Source of the DNA: Colius striatus
Lineage: Eukaryota; Chordata; Aves; Coliiformes; Coliidae
Assembly: GCF_028858725.1 (NCBI RefSeq)
Contig: NC_084759.1
Span: forward strand, 177,411,770-177,475,769
Direction of reading: 5' to 3'
DNA length: 64,000 bases
In this document: positions 46,302-59,010 of the stretch, piece after piece
How positions within the stretch are numbered: position 1 is the first letter of the stretch
How the letters are laid out: each line of letters starts with the position of its first letter
Made by a program: the position numbers and the translations under genes
The notes under the pieces: generated by a model
Seen by the model: only the letters and a program-made list of their open reading frames with translations
What the model was told of the DNA's origin: nothing
The model's database searches: none

Positions 46302-49300
46302 CTTCTCTACAGAAAATTAAATAAAAAAATGTCAGTAATCTCTTCACAGTATGTGGCTATGTATTTGGTGGTTGTAATCTGTCTTGATGATGCCCATAAG
46401 ATTAAAACCTGCCACATATATCGCAGATTTCTCAGTATCTCCACAGTCAACATAATACCTGAGCTCCTTCTACTTTTTAGGAGAAACAAATGGTCCAGGT
46501 TAAACTCAAGAACAAGACTTAACCCATGTAGAAATAACCCATATGGCTTATTACACCAGCTGGAGCAGGTCTCCATTGGTGGTTTTCTCCCTTCCTTGTG
46601 CAGTTGACAAGGACTGGATCCCTCTCTGGCTTCTGCCTCGCAGGTGCTGCTGCCAGCAAGTGCTGTGCCTGCTCAAGGGTGGAGAAAACTTAGGTGCTGG
46701 AATTAATAGAAAAAACTATAAAATGCTTCAAAACACCCACTTTCTAGATGAATGGCACTGTAGATCTACAAACTCTCATTTCAGAAAGGTGTTATTCTTT
46801 GACTGTGAGATTCAGATGTGAGAGGGAGGATTTGTCAGCCCGTAGAGCTGTACTGGGAAATAATAAAGCAAATAGCAGACATCCTGGCACACACATGTTC
46901 TTCTGAAGGTGGCAGCTGCTCTAGTCTGATTAGCAGCCATGACACAGTTTGGTTGTAAGCCAGACTGATAAAAAAAATAACTCTTTCAATACCAAATAGG
47001 CTTTTAGACATTAGACTAAAATATATTTAATAAATTGTAGTTTATTTTCTAGTCCTACAGCACATGTGTTGCCCTAAAAGAAGAGCCCTCGTAATGCTGA
47101 AAAGTGCTATTTGAATGCAGTGGGGTTTTTTTAGGAACTCTGAGACAAATAAGTAAATCTGTTCTGACTGCTGAATGAGATCAGAATGACCTTGGTTCAG
47201 TTAGTTGAAAGGGATCTTCATTTCCCCTCAGCTCTGAAAAATATTGCTGGTTGCCAACAGTGTCCAAAACTATTTTCATTTTAGCCTTCCCAGCTAAGCA
47301 GACCTGCTAAACAGCATGTTTGATGCCCAGAGCAAAATGAACATGATCCTAGCTATAGCAGTTAGCTAGATCTATCTAGGTTGCCTATAGAAGCTGCAAA
47401 AGCTGACCATACCAAAGAGAGGCTCCCCTAAGCTTTGGCACACAGAGGATTTTATGAAGGGATAACACTGACTTCAAAGATAAGCAAGTTGCTACAAAAA
47501 ATAAATCCCATTGAGTATGATGACAGCTGGGGAGACCAAATAAGAAGATTAGTTGAAAATGTAGTAGTCACAAGATTTAGCAAGTCGGCAACTCCTATTT
47601 GATCCTGGAAAACATTTTTGAGACAGAAAATAGCGTCCCAAGAGTATTCCCAAGGTACCTTCTATCATGGTATAAACTTGATTTACACTTAAATATTGAT
47701 ATCAAAGAGTAGAGAAAAATACTAGAAAATAAGTGAAAGTTTATTGAAGGGAATCCGATATCTACAAGGCAAGTTGTTCTCAGTGAAAATTCAAACCAAA
47801 ATGGATCATATAATTAGTGCTCACTGAAATACCATTTCCCAGAGGATCGTATATTGTCAGAAGCTCAACTCTAGCCCCAGTAACCCGGTACAGATCCTTT
47901 GGACTGCTGGAGGTGGTAAGCTCCTGTCTGCTCCTTATGCTTGAGTATTACCATGTCTTGTTGACGAGCTTGGCAGCTGCTCACTTGGAAATCATGTTGT
48001 GCTGCTGGTGGCGATGTCTGAGGAGAGCTACTCAAGCAGAAAGGCTTTTTGTGTGGAAAGTAGTGTCTATTTGCAGCCTACCAGGCTTTGTAAGGATAGC
48101 TCAGGCTGTCAAACAAGATGCCTTGCATATTTTAATATGCATGCTGCTAAAATCACAGGTTTCCTCTAAAATCAAGTGTTCAAAGTTATTAATAGTTGTA
48201 GGTGTGTGACTCAATGAAATGATTGGAATGACATATGAGAAATAAGAGGATTTATCAAGATCTTTCACTTTTTCCATCATTTAGGTTCTCCGGTGTATTT
48301 CAGTCATTTCTGGGCAAATACGGTGCTAATTAGTTTCAAATTCCCTGGTGAAAGGATCTGACCTTTTTTTTTCCTTCCCCTGAGAAAATGTCTTCACACT
48401 TTCAATCAGAAAATGCTGAGAGCGCCTCAAATCACAGGAGTATGTCAAAATACATAATAAAGCCTGTTAAGGGGTAGTGGCAGATTGGCTTTTCTGTTTT
48501 TACATTTTTTACTTTTAAGGAAACAAACATCAAACTGTACATTAATATACATCCATAGATATATATTCATTAATCATTGGTGGAGCTTATGGTAATTGAC
48601 TTCTGATATTGAATGACAATTGAATTACTCTCTCATTGATATTTCTCTTTCAGGATGAGCAGCACAACCTGAAAACAAAGCAGGGCTTAGTGTGGGAGGA
48701 TTATCCTATTCCACTGCCACTGATTCAAAAGGATGTTCTTAGTTTTCCCTTAATCATACTGGGATATCTCTAACGCTATCCTGCATGAGACTCTGCTGCC
48801 CTCTTCTTCTCCAGTCTTTTACCCACTTTTCATTCTTTTTCTTACTGCTTACGGCCATGGGACGGTTTACAAAAGATCTGCAAAAATATATATATAAAGC
48901 AGTATGTATGCATTAGCAAAAATAGGCTGTTTCTCCATTGATTCTAATGTGATTGTCCTCGTGATTCTCTTCACACAGCAGAGGCAAAGCTCTGCATGCC
49001 ATCTTAAAATGGCATTTTTGCAGCAGTAAAATCACAGAGATGGGACATGGACAGAAACCATTCTCTTTCTTGTTCTGTATTGTTTTCCTTTTCCTTAATG
49101 ACAAATTCTCACCAGTAGTAGAGGACATCAAAAGTAATTTCAAAGTCTTTCACCAAAAAATAATAATTTCTTTGTCTAAACATTCTTGTGTGAAGCACAT
49201 CTCTGTGACAATATTTACTATACTCAGAAATTATATCCAGGAGCACCTGCCTTTTGTTTTATGCAGAGTCTGTCAGTAGAAGAGAGAGTGTTTCAGTGTG

Positions 49301-52300
49301 GCACAGAGGGTCACACCAGTACCCAAGGCCCCTGTCCCCCCTCTGCTCCTGGCAGGGGGCTGTGTGGTGCGTAGAAGCCCATTGCACCAGGGCTGCAGCG
49401 GGAGGTGGAGCAGGGCTGCTTTGAGAGTGAAGCCACACTAAGTGGCCTCAAGAGGCCTCGTGAAACCAACATTTCTGGGAATTTGTGTTTTTGTGATTTG
49501 TGGCTGAGGTACTAGACTGGCATTTGGAAGCCCTGGAGTATTTTCCCAACTTTCCCAAGGGCATCCAGCTCCCTCTGTGGTTCTGGATCTGTAGAACAAG
49601 GGTGGTAAAATCATCTTTCTTTTACTTGATAGTTGATTCTTCTATTAGATTAATTATTAGGTATGTTTGCAGGGCCCATCAGCCCTGAGACATATGTTCT
49701 CTTTGCAATAGTAAAAAAAAATGAAGCCAGTGAGCATTTGTGCTGCAGCTGTGATAGGTCATGGGAGATAGAATTTGGATCAAAGTTTGATATTTTATGT
49801 TACTTTGGCCCTCACTCCCTCTTAAACCACTTTGAAAGTATTTTAATAGCATGTTTTATAGTCCCTTCAGGATCATGGGTTAGTTTCTCTTCTCTTACAT
49901 TTTTCATATTAGATTTATGCTTTGGCTCAAGTCTTAAATAAATGTTTTCAGTTACAATGCTTTTCACCAATTTTAAGAGTGTGATTTCCCTTTGCAGCAA
50001 ACATGTAGAACAGAAATGCTAAATGCATGGAATTAAATCATCTGAATATTTGTTATTAATGATTAAATGTCAAAGGAAAGATTTTTCTTAAAAAAAAAAG
50101 ACAAAGGAGAAGTGCAATGCCAACAAGCATGTTATGCATGAGACTTTATGGAGCTGCTTTAAAAGTAATCAGTTGGCAGTAGTGGAACAAAATGGTGCAA
50201 AATTTGCAGGTTGCCTTGCCAGGACTCCTGTACTTCTAGAGCTGCATTTTGCATATGGTATTTGTGGTAGGTTACTGTTCTCACTTTTCAAATGACTGAA
50301 ATGTTTTCACTCTGGAAGGGAAGGTTGGCATTTCTTCTGTTAGGATTTACTTTACAGTGACTTATTTCCAACAGCAGATGTGACACAAAACTTGTCAGAG
50401 TGCAAATATTTGTCCTTCACTGGGTAGCTCTGAAGCCCTTTGCAGGAAGCACAGGCCGCAGCTGGCTGGGAGGCAACTTCTGGTGCATCATGACATCCCT
50501 GGGAACTCTGTTTCATGGAGGCTCTGATGTGGTTGCAGGAAGGAGAGCAGCATTTTTCAGAGGAAGCACTGCCTATACTGAGGCTAATATTCTTGTTATT
50601 TCAGATCTATGTAATGCTTTCATGGGTACAGTGCTCAAGTGCATTATTACATCATGCCAGGTGACAAAGCTTGGAGTTCTCTCTTTCAGCCTGTGTAGTG
50701 TCTTCCCTGCCCCGAGGCTCTACAAATTGTGTTAGCTTCTCTTTGCAGCTATTTGTCTCTCTTTGAGGGTGGCGGTTGAATGGGGTGACATGCCTGGGTG
50801 GCTGCTTTGGCTCCAGGCCCCCAGCATAGACCACTGGCCAAGCACCTCAGATCTGCTGAGAATGAAAAAGATTAGTGTCTACATTTCTAAAAGGCAGCAT
50901 GATGTGTAACACCTAAATACTTTTTAAAATCCAACATTTTGTATTTAGCTTATTCTTAAGAAGCATAAATAATTGAGGAAAAGGCAACAATGTTGAAAAC
51001 TATACACTTGGCATTACCTACACCTTAGTCTGTGCAAGGGGCCTGGGGGAAACAGCAGCAGGGATTGGTAACCCTTATTTTGCATAAAGGAGATGTTACA
51101 GTGCCCTGCATTAGGAAAGGCAGTGAAAACTTTCTTATGTCCGTCTAGGTCTCACGATGCATCTTCACATAGTTTGTGGGACCTAGCACAGGGCTGCCTG
51201 CCTGGGCCTGGCTCAGAGAATTTATTTCATAACAGACATGGATTTTTGCTGTAAGGGACAGGAAATGGTCTGTGTGGTGAACAAAGAATATCAGCATTGA
51301 TTCAAATTTTAAAAATTCATGGCTTTGCTTTTATTTATACTCTTCGCCCACATCCCTTGAAAATCATAAATCTTCTGGGAAGAGAAGCGAAATGAACAGG
51401 CACTTAATGCTTTTAATGTCCCTGCAGTTCTGAAATATTGGCTTCTGCTTTGTCACTAGAGAGCTGCAGAAACATGGACTGTTGCACAGATGTCAATGTG
51501 AATTTCAAATTGGCCATTGCCAGCTATAGCTTGTCAGAAAGATAACTTATTTCTCTTTCAAAAGTAATCAATTTGCTTATTAGAATGCAGTAAGGGGAGT
51601 TTCCCAGAAGACTATTGAATCTGTCAAATGTTGAGGTAATGTAAAATAGTGTTTTCAAACATTGCACAGTGTTAGAGACTGTCCTGAAAGAAAAGGCAGG
51701 ACATATTATTCTATCATATAACATTTCATTACTGCTTCATGTTCAGTTGTTGAAAACTGTTGTAGAAAGAATAAAATGCATTTTTACCATAAATGTTGGG
51801 AAGCAACATGATGGGGGTTTTTATGCTTTGAAGGACAAGATTGTAATGCATGTGGGACTTGTTTTAGCAACGTTATTTCAAACTTTTCTTGTTTTTTAAA
51901 GCAAATACAGTGTCTTCAGTGTTTGGTGGATGTGCAAGTATGCCTGAGAGAATAAAAGCCCTCTGCCTCTCTATCAGTTCATGTTACTTCAATGCTGTGT
52001 TTATGTTAATGCAAAACACTCATTGCATCACTTCACCTTCAATAAAACTTATGTTATGCACTTGTACTTCTAATTGTTCTTAAATATGTTTATTTAAAAC
52101 CCGAAGCAAAATTTTCATGGCTAGCTAAGATAGCATTCAGGATGCTTATCATATTTCTTGAACTATCAGATTATATTTTCCTGGAGTATATAAATAGTAA
52201 CTAGAAAGCTAAACAAACCTGCAGGTCTTTAGAAGAGGCAGTTCTCCCAAAAGTGACTCCCAAAAGCTTTCTGGCTTTTATGTCTCTTATGCTGGGATTA

Positions 52301-55300
52301 GACCAATGATTTCCACTGTTATATTCTATATGCAGCTCTTGGAGGGAGGAAATATGTTAAATTTCAAAAATCTGTATTTGCCAAAGAAACAGATTAAATA
52401 ATTAGAAAATATCACAGTTGTGCTTTTATTTTTTTATTCTTTGCCTTTATTCTGCCATTGCCACAAATTATCTGCTATAAACTATGCAGGACCCAGAGCT
52501 GCAGACCCCACAGTGGTGGATAATTATTAGCAAACTACTTTCAGACATAAGGGACAGTTTCTTTGAAGTAAAGTAGGTTAAAAAGATATCCTATTCATTA
52601 AAATCTCAACACCTACAATATTTACATTAACTGGTGGAAGATAATTCACCTTACCAGCCAAGATTCTGTCAAAGGAAGATGAGGATTTCAGTGTAACAAG
52701 CCATGTGCATGTACATACACTATGAATTTAATGTGTGGGCTTGGGGGTAAGACAAAGAGACATGGGTTGAGAGCAATGTCTGTTACAAGCAGCAGGCACC
52801 TAGCAGTTTAGCAAGGGGTTTTGCAATAGGAAGCTGGGTTCCCAAAGCCTTGAAATGAGATCAGTGTGACAGGTAAACAGAAAAACAAATAAAGGTAAGC
52901 AAAGAGCATCTGCAGTCCCTCAGTGTGCACCAAAAACTGTACATAAAAATGTCAATTAATTTCAGTCTGAAGCTATGCAAATAAAAAAGTGTATAAATTT
53001 TGTTATTGAAATCTCACCAAATGGATAATTGCAGGTTTTAATGCTAAAGATGTAAAACACAATTTCATTTGGATTTATGACTCTCATTACAGTCAATTGT
53101 ATGTTTAGAAGTTGTTAAATTAGTCATCTCAAATACAATTGTGTCTGAGTTCATGTGTCTGTACCAACTCTCAGGTAAGTGTCAGTCTAATATATGTTTA
53201 AATAAAAATAAAATTGGGGTTTGTTATTGCTTCTAATTAGTCTCCATAAATGAAATGTAGTTTTGTACTCATTATCTGTATCTTTTAATTTTCTTGCAGC
53301 ATTTCATAGCTCAGTAAGTCTCAGGAGCTTGGTTTATTGCTCGCTCTTTCACTACACTAAAGGGGAGGAAAACCAGGATAAAAGCCAGCATCAATGCACA
53401 TTTTGCATCTTTATTGAGTCCCAGCTGGAGGCCTGAATCGTGATTCAGTTCAAAACTGATGACCTCTGTGCCAGCCAAACCTTGAACACTTGCTTTCCTC
53501 ACAGTGGGAAAACACAATGTTGCTGTACCTGGTGGGGAGCTGAGCCCATTGGGGATGAGTCCCCTCTCTTTCAAGGAACTACACAGATAACTGAGTCACG
53601 GAGAGGGGCTGCTGCACTACTAGTGAGGAATGGATGCTTCTCCACAGATGTTGGTTGGGGCTCAGACTTGAAAAAGAGAGTCTGCTGTTACACTCAGCCT
53701 TATCTAGTGGCAGCAGAACAGCCACCGGTAGCTGTGAATGCCAGGTCAGTCTGCTGTAGGCAGCCCTGGGAGGCCAGTGCAGTGGCACTGCAGAGGATTC
53801 CTAGTTCATCAGTAGGCCCTGAGGCAATATAGGGCTGTTGCTCTGAAACTGCCCTCCAGCCAAAGCCAGCTTTACATGATATAGGATTTCTTATCACATA
53901 AAACACTGAATAAAGAGCTTTGATGTAAGTTTAATAACATCTGCTGGTAAGCATAAGATGTAAAAAGCTTGATCTCCTTCACATCTTTATTATTCCTCAT
54001 CTCCAAACAGGAGCTATTGTTGTCATTAAGAGCTCCTGAAGCCTGTTCTTATATGGCCTCATAGTCTATTGACTCAGTCTGAAGGCTAGACTGCTGGTAT
54101 TTATGATCTATAATGTGCTTACACAAGCAGACATGGCTTAAAAAGAACTCTTTGTCGTGTTTGCCACTGCTCCAGAGTGAAGCTAGAGCAGCCACAATGT
54201 TGTTTTCAGTTCCAAAGGGCTATAAGAGGTCAAATATGTTTGACTACAACCAGTTTACGCTATTTACAAAGCAGTGCAGATCTCTTATGTCTGATGTGCA
54301 CCGTGTCAGAATGTTCTGCAGCACTGCGAACTGTGAATCAGTTTTCCTACTTGTCCAAATTTCTTACAATTTCAAATGCTTCAGGGGAAAAAAAAAAGAA
54401 AAAAGACTGCAACTATATAAATTAAATATCTGAGCAGAATCTCCTCTGAAGCTTTGAAAGGTCTTCATCTTGACATGGGCTATACAGGAAATTAAGGCAT
54501 GATTTGAAAGTACTGCTGTACCAAACCCCTTTATTATAACCTTTAGTCTTCCAGACTTGTCCCCATCTTAGAGCTAGAAATTACATACCTTTCAAAACAC
54601 AGGGTGAGATTCTCTTTAAGTAACTTCAGGTATTTATAATGTCCTATTATCTGTTGTATTTTGAAAATAACACTGGAATAAGCAAGAAGAGACTTGCTTG
54701 AATGTACAGAACCAACATTCCTCTATTCCATTGTTGTTCATGTGATCTGACATTGTATATTCTTAGAGCAAAGCTTGTCCCACAAAATTTTAAGAGGGGA
54801 TTATACCACACATAAAGTTGTTGTACATGCATATTCCTAGTTTCAAAAAGGTGTCTGCAGTACTTGAGCAGCAAACCAGACACCCTTGATGAAGGGTGTT
54901 ATTAAACACTCACACTATTACCCTGATTAATATGCAAGTAAGAAATGCTCAACTGTTTATGGGATTCAAGCTTTAATCACTGACCCACTTCAACAAATGA
55001 GGAATGCAATCGTGCTCTGCATAAGGACAGTGAATACATCTTTTTTTTGCCACTCGAGCAGAAATCTCTCGAATTTCCTGTTTTATGCTCAGAATATAAA
55101 TGAGTTTCTCTTCTGAAGCTTTATTTCTGTAAGACAGAAGACATTTAGTCACATTCTTTGTTCAAATACTACTCTTCCTTACTAAAGATACATCTGAAAT
55201 ATAAAGGCCCTGCATAGTGAATCTGTTTGCCTATGTTTCAACAACAGAATAAAAATAAAATGCAGGTCTTTGGTCTGACTGCCACAGCGTGATCCAGTAC

Positions 55301-55794
55301 CACCACCTGCTGTTCATAGGAAGTGCTGCTGTTTTATAGATAGGCAATACATCAATTATTTTTGTATATCTCTATATATATTCAAAAAGCATCTACAGAG
55401 TTTAACCTTTTTGAATGGATGTGACATGGGCTTCTAAATTGATTTTATGCTTTCAGAAATGTCATTCTAGTGCAGGAAAGGCAGATGATATGTAAACAAT
55501 GATAGACTTTCTGCAATGTACCCCATAATATTTAAAAATGCCAAGAGATATATTTATTGGAAAAAGTCTGTTTAGAAGTGTTATTATTGTTTTATTTATG
55601 GAAAACTCACCTCTTCTCTGTAGCAGTAAATGGTCTGGTAAATTAGAAAGTCTTTTCACTGATTTCAGTGAAGGAGAAAATAAAGCTGTGACATTTATGT
55701 ATCATCTAGTGTGAATAAAATTCTAAATAATTTCCAGAGATCTTCTTGAGGTTACAGAAATGTAAATTAGCTTGTCTTATAAGTCATTAAATTG
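46302..55794. other. Repeat-poor intergenic block, left part
   Basis: 9.5 kb in which I recognise no CR1, LTR or gene. Frames of up to 130 codons (47817-48209, 50400-50735, 53440-53832) have no recognisable domain, signal peptide or splice partner. A GC-richer patch lies at about 49290-49450. Confidence 0.5.
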
Positions 55795-55843
55795 CAAGCA
55801 AAGAAAAGCAAGCAAAGAAAAATAAGCAAGCAAAGAAAAATAT
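55795..55843 (+). repeat. Short tandem repeat of AAGCAAGCAAAGAAAA
   Basis: About three copies of a 16-19-bp purine-rich unit (GCAAGCAAAGAAAA with variable A/T spacers). It creates the lysine-rich start of a spurious frame at 55792. Confidence 0.8.
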
Positions 55844-58229
55844 TTGGTCCAAATCAAAGTTCATGTTTAAGTCATTATAAGCATATAATTTGTCCTTTTT
55901 CTCTGTTTCTCTTCCTTCTTGACTTAGTGCTGGTAATTCATGCCTTTCCAGTGCACTACTGGGTTTGTTCTGTAGCTTTGTGCTGTGCCTGGTGTATGAA
56001 ATCCCCAAAAAGGGGCAACACCTGCAACAAATGCTGCACCAGCAGCGTAAAGGTGCCCCACAGGAAGGCACCTTTGCCAGGCAGCAACTCTCAAAGCCAA
56101 AGCCCACTGTGTCCTCTCCATCCCCTGAGCATTTCTCATGGCTCCAAACAAGTCTCACAAGGCACCAGTGTGCAGGTGCCATTTCTCCTCCAACCTGACA
56201 ACATGGCAGGAGGCTTCCTTCTTGTGGAGTTTATGGGAGAGGAAAAGATTCAAGGATCACTCACTGCTTAACCCCCATCTTACACCTTTCCTCAAGGCCA
56301 GAGGGGGACTTTGTCTAGTTCTGCCTAAGTGGCTAAAAATTTGTAAGCCTGGGTATACCTGGAAAGCAGGTGGTGTCTCTGGGCAGATACTGTCTCTCAC
56401 AAAAGCAAGCTCTGGGTTTCATTGCCCTACTGCCATCATGAAGTTTAAAACCTCTAAAAGTGGAAGAATTTCAGCACTTACCTCAAGGGGTCTAGAAACA
56501 ATATACCCTGTAAAGCAGAGTCTACCACTGTTGTGGGCACAAGTAACTAATTCTGGCTGTAGGAATCCATGATGTGCAGGCACCTTCTGGCAGCATCACC
56601 CTCACCTGGTGAGGTGATGGAATCCCTGGTTGTTACACACACAGGGCTGGACTAGGCTGTGCCTAGTGCTCTGCTGAGCACTGAACTGCCACAGCATGAA
56701 TCTGCATGTATGACACTGACCTGCAGTTAAGCAGCACTACTCAGAGAGGAGGCATGGAGTTGTACCCAAGGCAGCTGGGACCAAAATGTGGTTAGGTATG
56801 AAAGACGCTAATCTATTGCAGAAGAAGATAGGAGATGGAGGGAACCATAATTTTTTAAAATGGGACATGTAGTTTCAAGTTTACTGATGAGAAGACAGTA
56901 TGAATTTATGATTTATTTAGCTTTATTAGAGCCTAGCAGCAGGGCAGTCAGAGGGGGAACCCTTCACAGCAGGCAGAGTGAATGACTGCCTCATGGCTGC
57001 TGTAGGCACAGCTGGACCTCCTAGCACTGGCCCAGAGCACCCCTCCTAGTAGATCAGCTTAGGCAAAACAGAAGAGGACTGAGGGAATCAATCATTAACA
57101 CAGAAGGTGTTTTGAGTGAGCCCGTGTCTGCTGCTGGTTTGTCTAACATAGGAGCTAAGTCTACAAACAAGAGAAGGTTTAAGTATAAAGGAACAATACT
57201 AACAAGTTTACTGCAGTAGAGTAAAAAGGTATGAGATATCTAATGAGAGATCTGGACAGACTTCTAACAAATGGTTGTGAAGCATACAAGAATACAGTCA
57301 ATATTTGTACCACCTATGCAAGGAAGTACAGAAGAGAAATCACAGATACTTATTAGTCTGGTAGAAAAAAAAGAACCCTGGGCAGCTGTCACTGTGTTCA
57401 GAGTAAGTTACATAAAACTTCACATTCCATCTTGTAAAGATGGAAAACCAAGGGAAATGGCTGCTTGTACTACTACACTGCACGTAGGTAAGTTTAATAG
57501 AGTGGGTAGAATTTAAATGAAGACATAGGAGAAAGCCAAATGCCAGATTCCCACAGTAGTCAGCATAAGTGGAAAATAAATATAGCTTAACATTTCAATA
57601 GGTGAACTAAGAAAACAACCCAGATCTGTTTAATCTGTAATGTGTTTAAGTCATTAATTCTGTGACTGGCAACAGGCAGCCAAAAGCTAAGAAAAATCTT
57701 AATGTAAATACAAAATTATTGCAAAGATAAATAATAATAAGATGATAAATCTTGGATGAAGATACATTTCAGATGGAATGATGACTCAATGTACTACTTT
57801 GATGCTGGGCTGCAACTGCACAAGGGCAGTTTTCATAGGCTCTCAGGGAATATTATAGCACCTCCAGGAGCCTATAAGATGGTGCTTCAGCCTCTTCATC
57901 GATACAAGACTGCTCCTGAGAAAGGGTGCTTACAAAATCATCTTGGTTTCAGGCAATCTCTGCCTTTTTCTTTTCTTTTTTTTTTTTTGTTTTTTAAGTT
58001 GATGACTGTTCATTGTAGAAACCATGAACCTGGATGGGACAGACACACTATAATCTTATACAGAGCAATCATGTCGAATTTGCTATCAAGGAAACACAGC
58101 AAATTTAAATCCAAAGATGTAACGCTCTACTTGAAAATACCAGGTTAATGAACTGTCATCATTTAACATACATTGTTAAGACACCTTCGCTCACCAGCTG
58201 TAATAGCTTGCTTGGTAGGAGAGCAGGGG
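55844..58229. other. Repeat-poor intergenic block, right part
   Basis: No CR1 or LTR was recognised. Frames of 130-144 codons at 55.8-56.6 kb and 57.8-58.1 kb and an 81-codon frame at 57271-57516 are not recognised. There is a T-run near 57967-57990. Confidence 0.45.
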
Positions 58230-59010
58230 TGTCATGGGTTTGTGAGGAGTCGCTTTTGCTTGCTAACAGGGGGAGGGGGGCTGCAGTGAGACCTGGTACA
58301 GAGTTCTCGGACTTTCCCCTGGCTCTTGGGTTCAGACCCACCTCCAGCCTGACTGGGCCAATCTGGTGCCTCTCCCATCATTATTTAACGATGGTAATTT
58401 GCAGTGCTGGGAGAAGATGTAAGGGAAGGGTAAGACTGAGGCAGCCACTTGGATCCCACAGTCAGGAAAAGACAGAAGGAGCAGTGATGGACCAGAGACA
58501 TCCTTGCAGACTGAGATGAGAAGCAGAGACCCTCTGAGAGGGGGTGAGAGCTGGAGACTCCAGGTCAGAGGGAGCAAGCAGTTTAGACCCCAACCCAGAG
58601 AAGATGAACTGGAGTTGCTGTGGCCTGTGGGAGTGGCCCATGCAGTGCTGCCTGGTGTGTAGGAGATCCTGAGCTGGAGGAAGGGAAGGCTGGCAAGGAG
58701 CACTTCTCCTCAGGAGTGCCATAAGCAGCAAGAGACATCAGTAAAGGATTGACTGCACCCCCATTCCTTGCCACTGACACTGCTTGTGGGGAAGGGAAGG
58801 TAATGGCACTGGGCTCAGGGATCTGAGCCTTGGAAGAGAGAAGGGATGGGGGAAAGGTGGTCTGACAAAGGCTGGTTGTAATTCTATCATTTGCTGTATT
58901 ATTTTTCTGTTGAATATTTATGTTTGTTATGTTTTAGTTGGAGGCAGATTAAATTAAGTTTTGTTTCCTTCCCCAAGCTGAGTAGCCCTGTCTGTGGCAA
59001 TTAAGCCCTC
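58230..59010 (+). mobile_element. LTR of the second avian ERV LTR family (copy F)
   Basis: A sense LTR starting TGTCATGGGTTTGTGAGGAG. It has 'GGTTCAGACCCACCTCCAGCC' and 'GGGCCAATCTGGTGCCTC' as in copy G, and a 3' 'AGATTAAATTAAG', 'TTCCCCAAGCTGAGTAGCCC' as in copy E. The right end is uncertain. No internal viral region follows. It covers the frames at 58148-58780. Confidence 0.78.

Noticed and set aside
47817-48209. 130-codon plus-strand frame in the repeat-poor block
   Set aside because: No domain, splice signals or known similarity; lengths like this are expected by chance in 64 kb.
50400-50735. 111-codon plus-strand frame
   Set aside because: Not recognised; no promoter, splice or polyadenylation context to support it.
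53440-53832. 130-codon plus-strand frame, considered as a possible exon
   Set aside because: An antisense frame is also open over part of it, and the peptide has no recognisable motif.
55792-56572. Frames of 131-159 codons on both strands
   Set aside because: One starts in the AAGCAAGCAAAG tandem repeat; all three phases are partly open and none resembles a protein.
58148-58780. Frames of 65-123 codons on both strands
   Set aside because: They overlap LTR copy F and have no recognisable domain.
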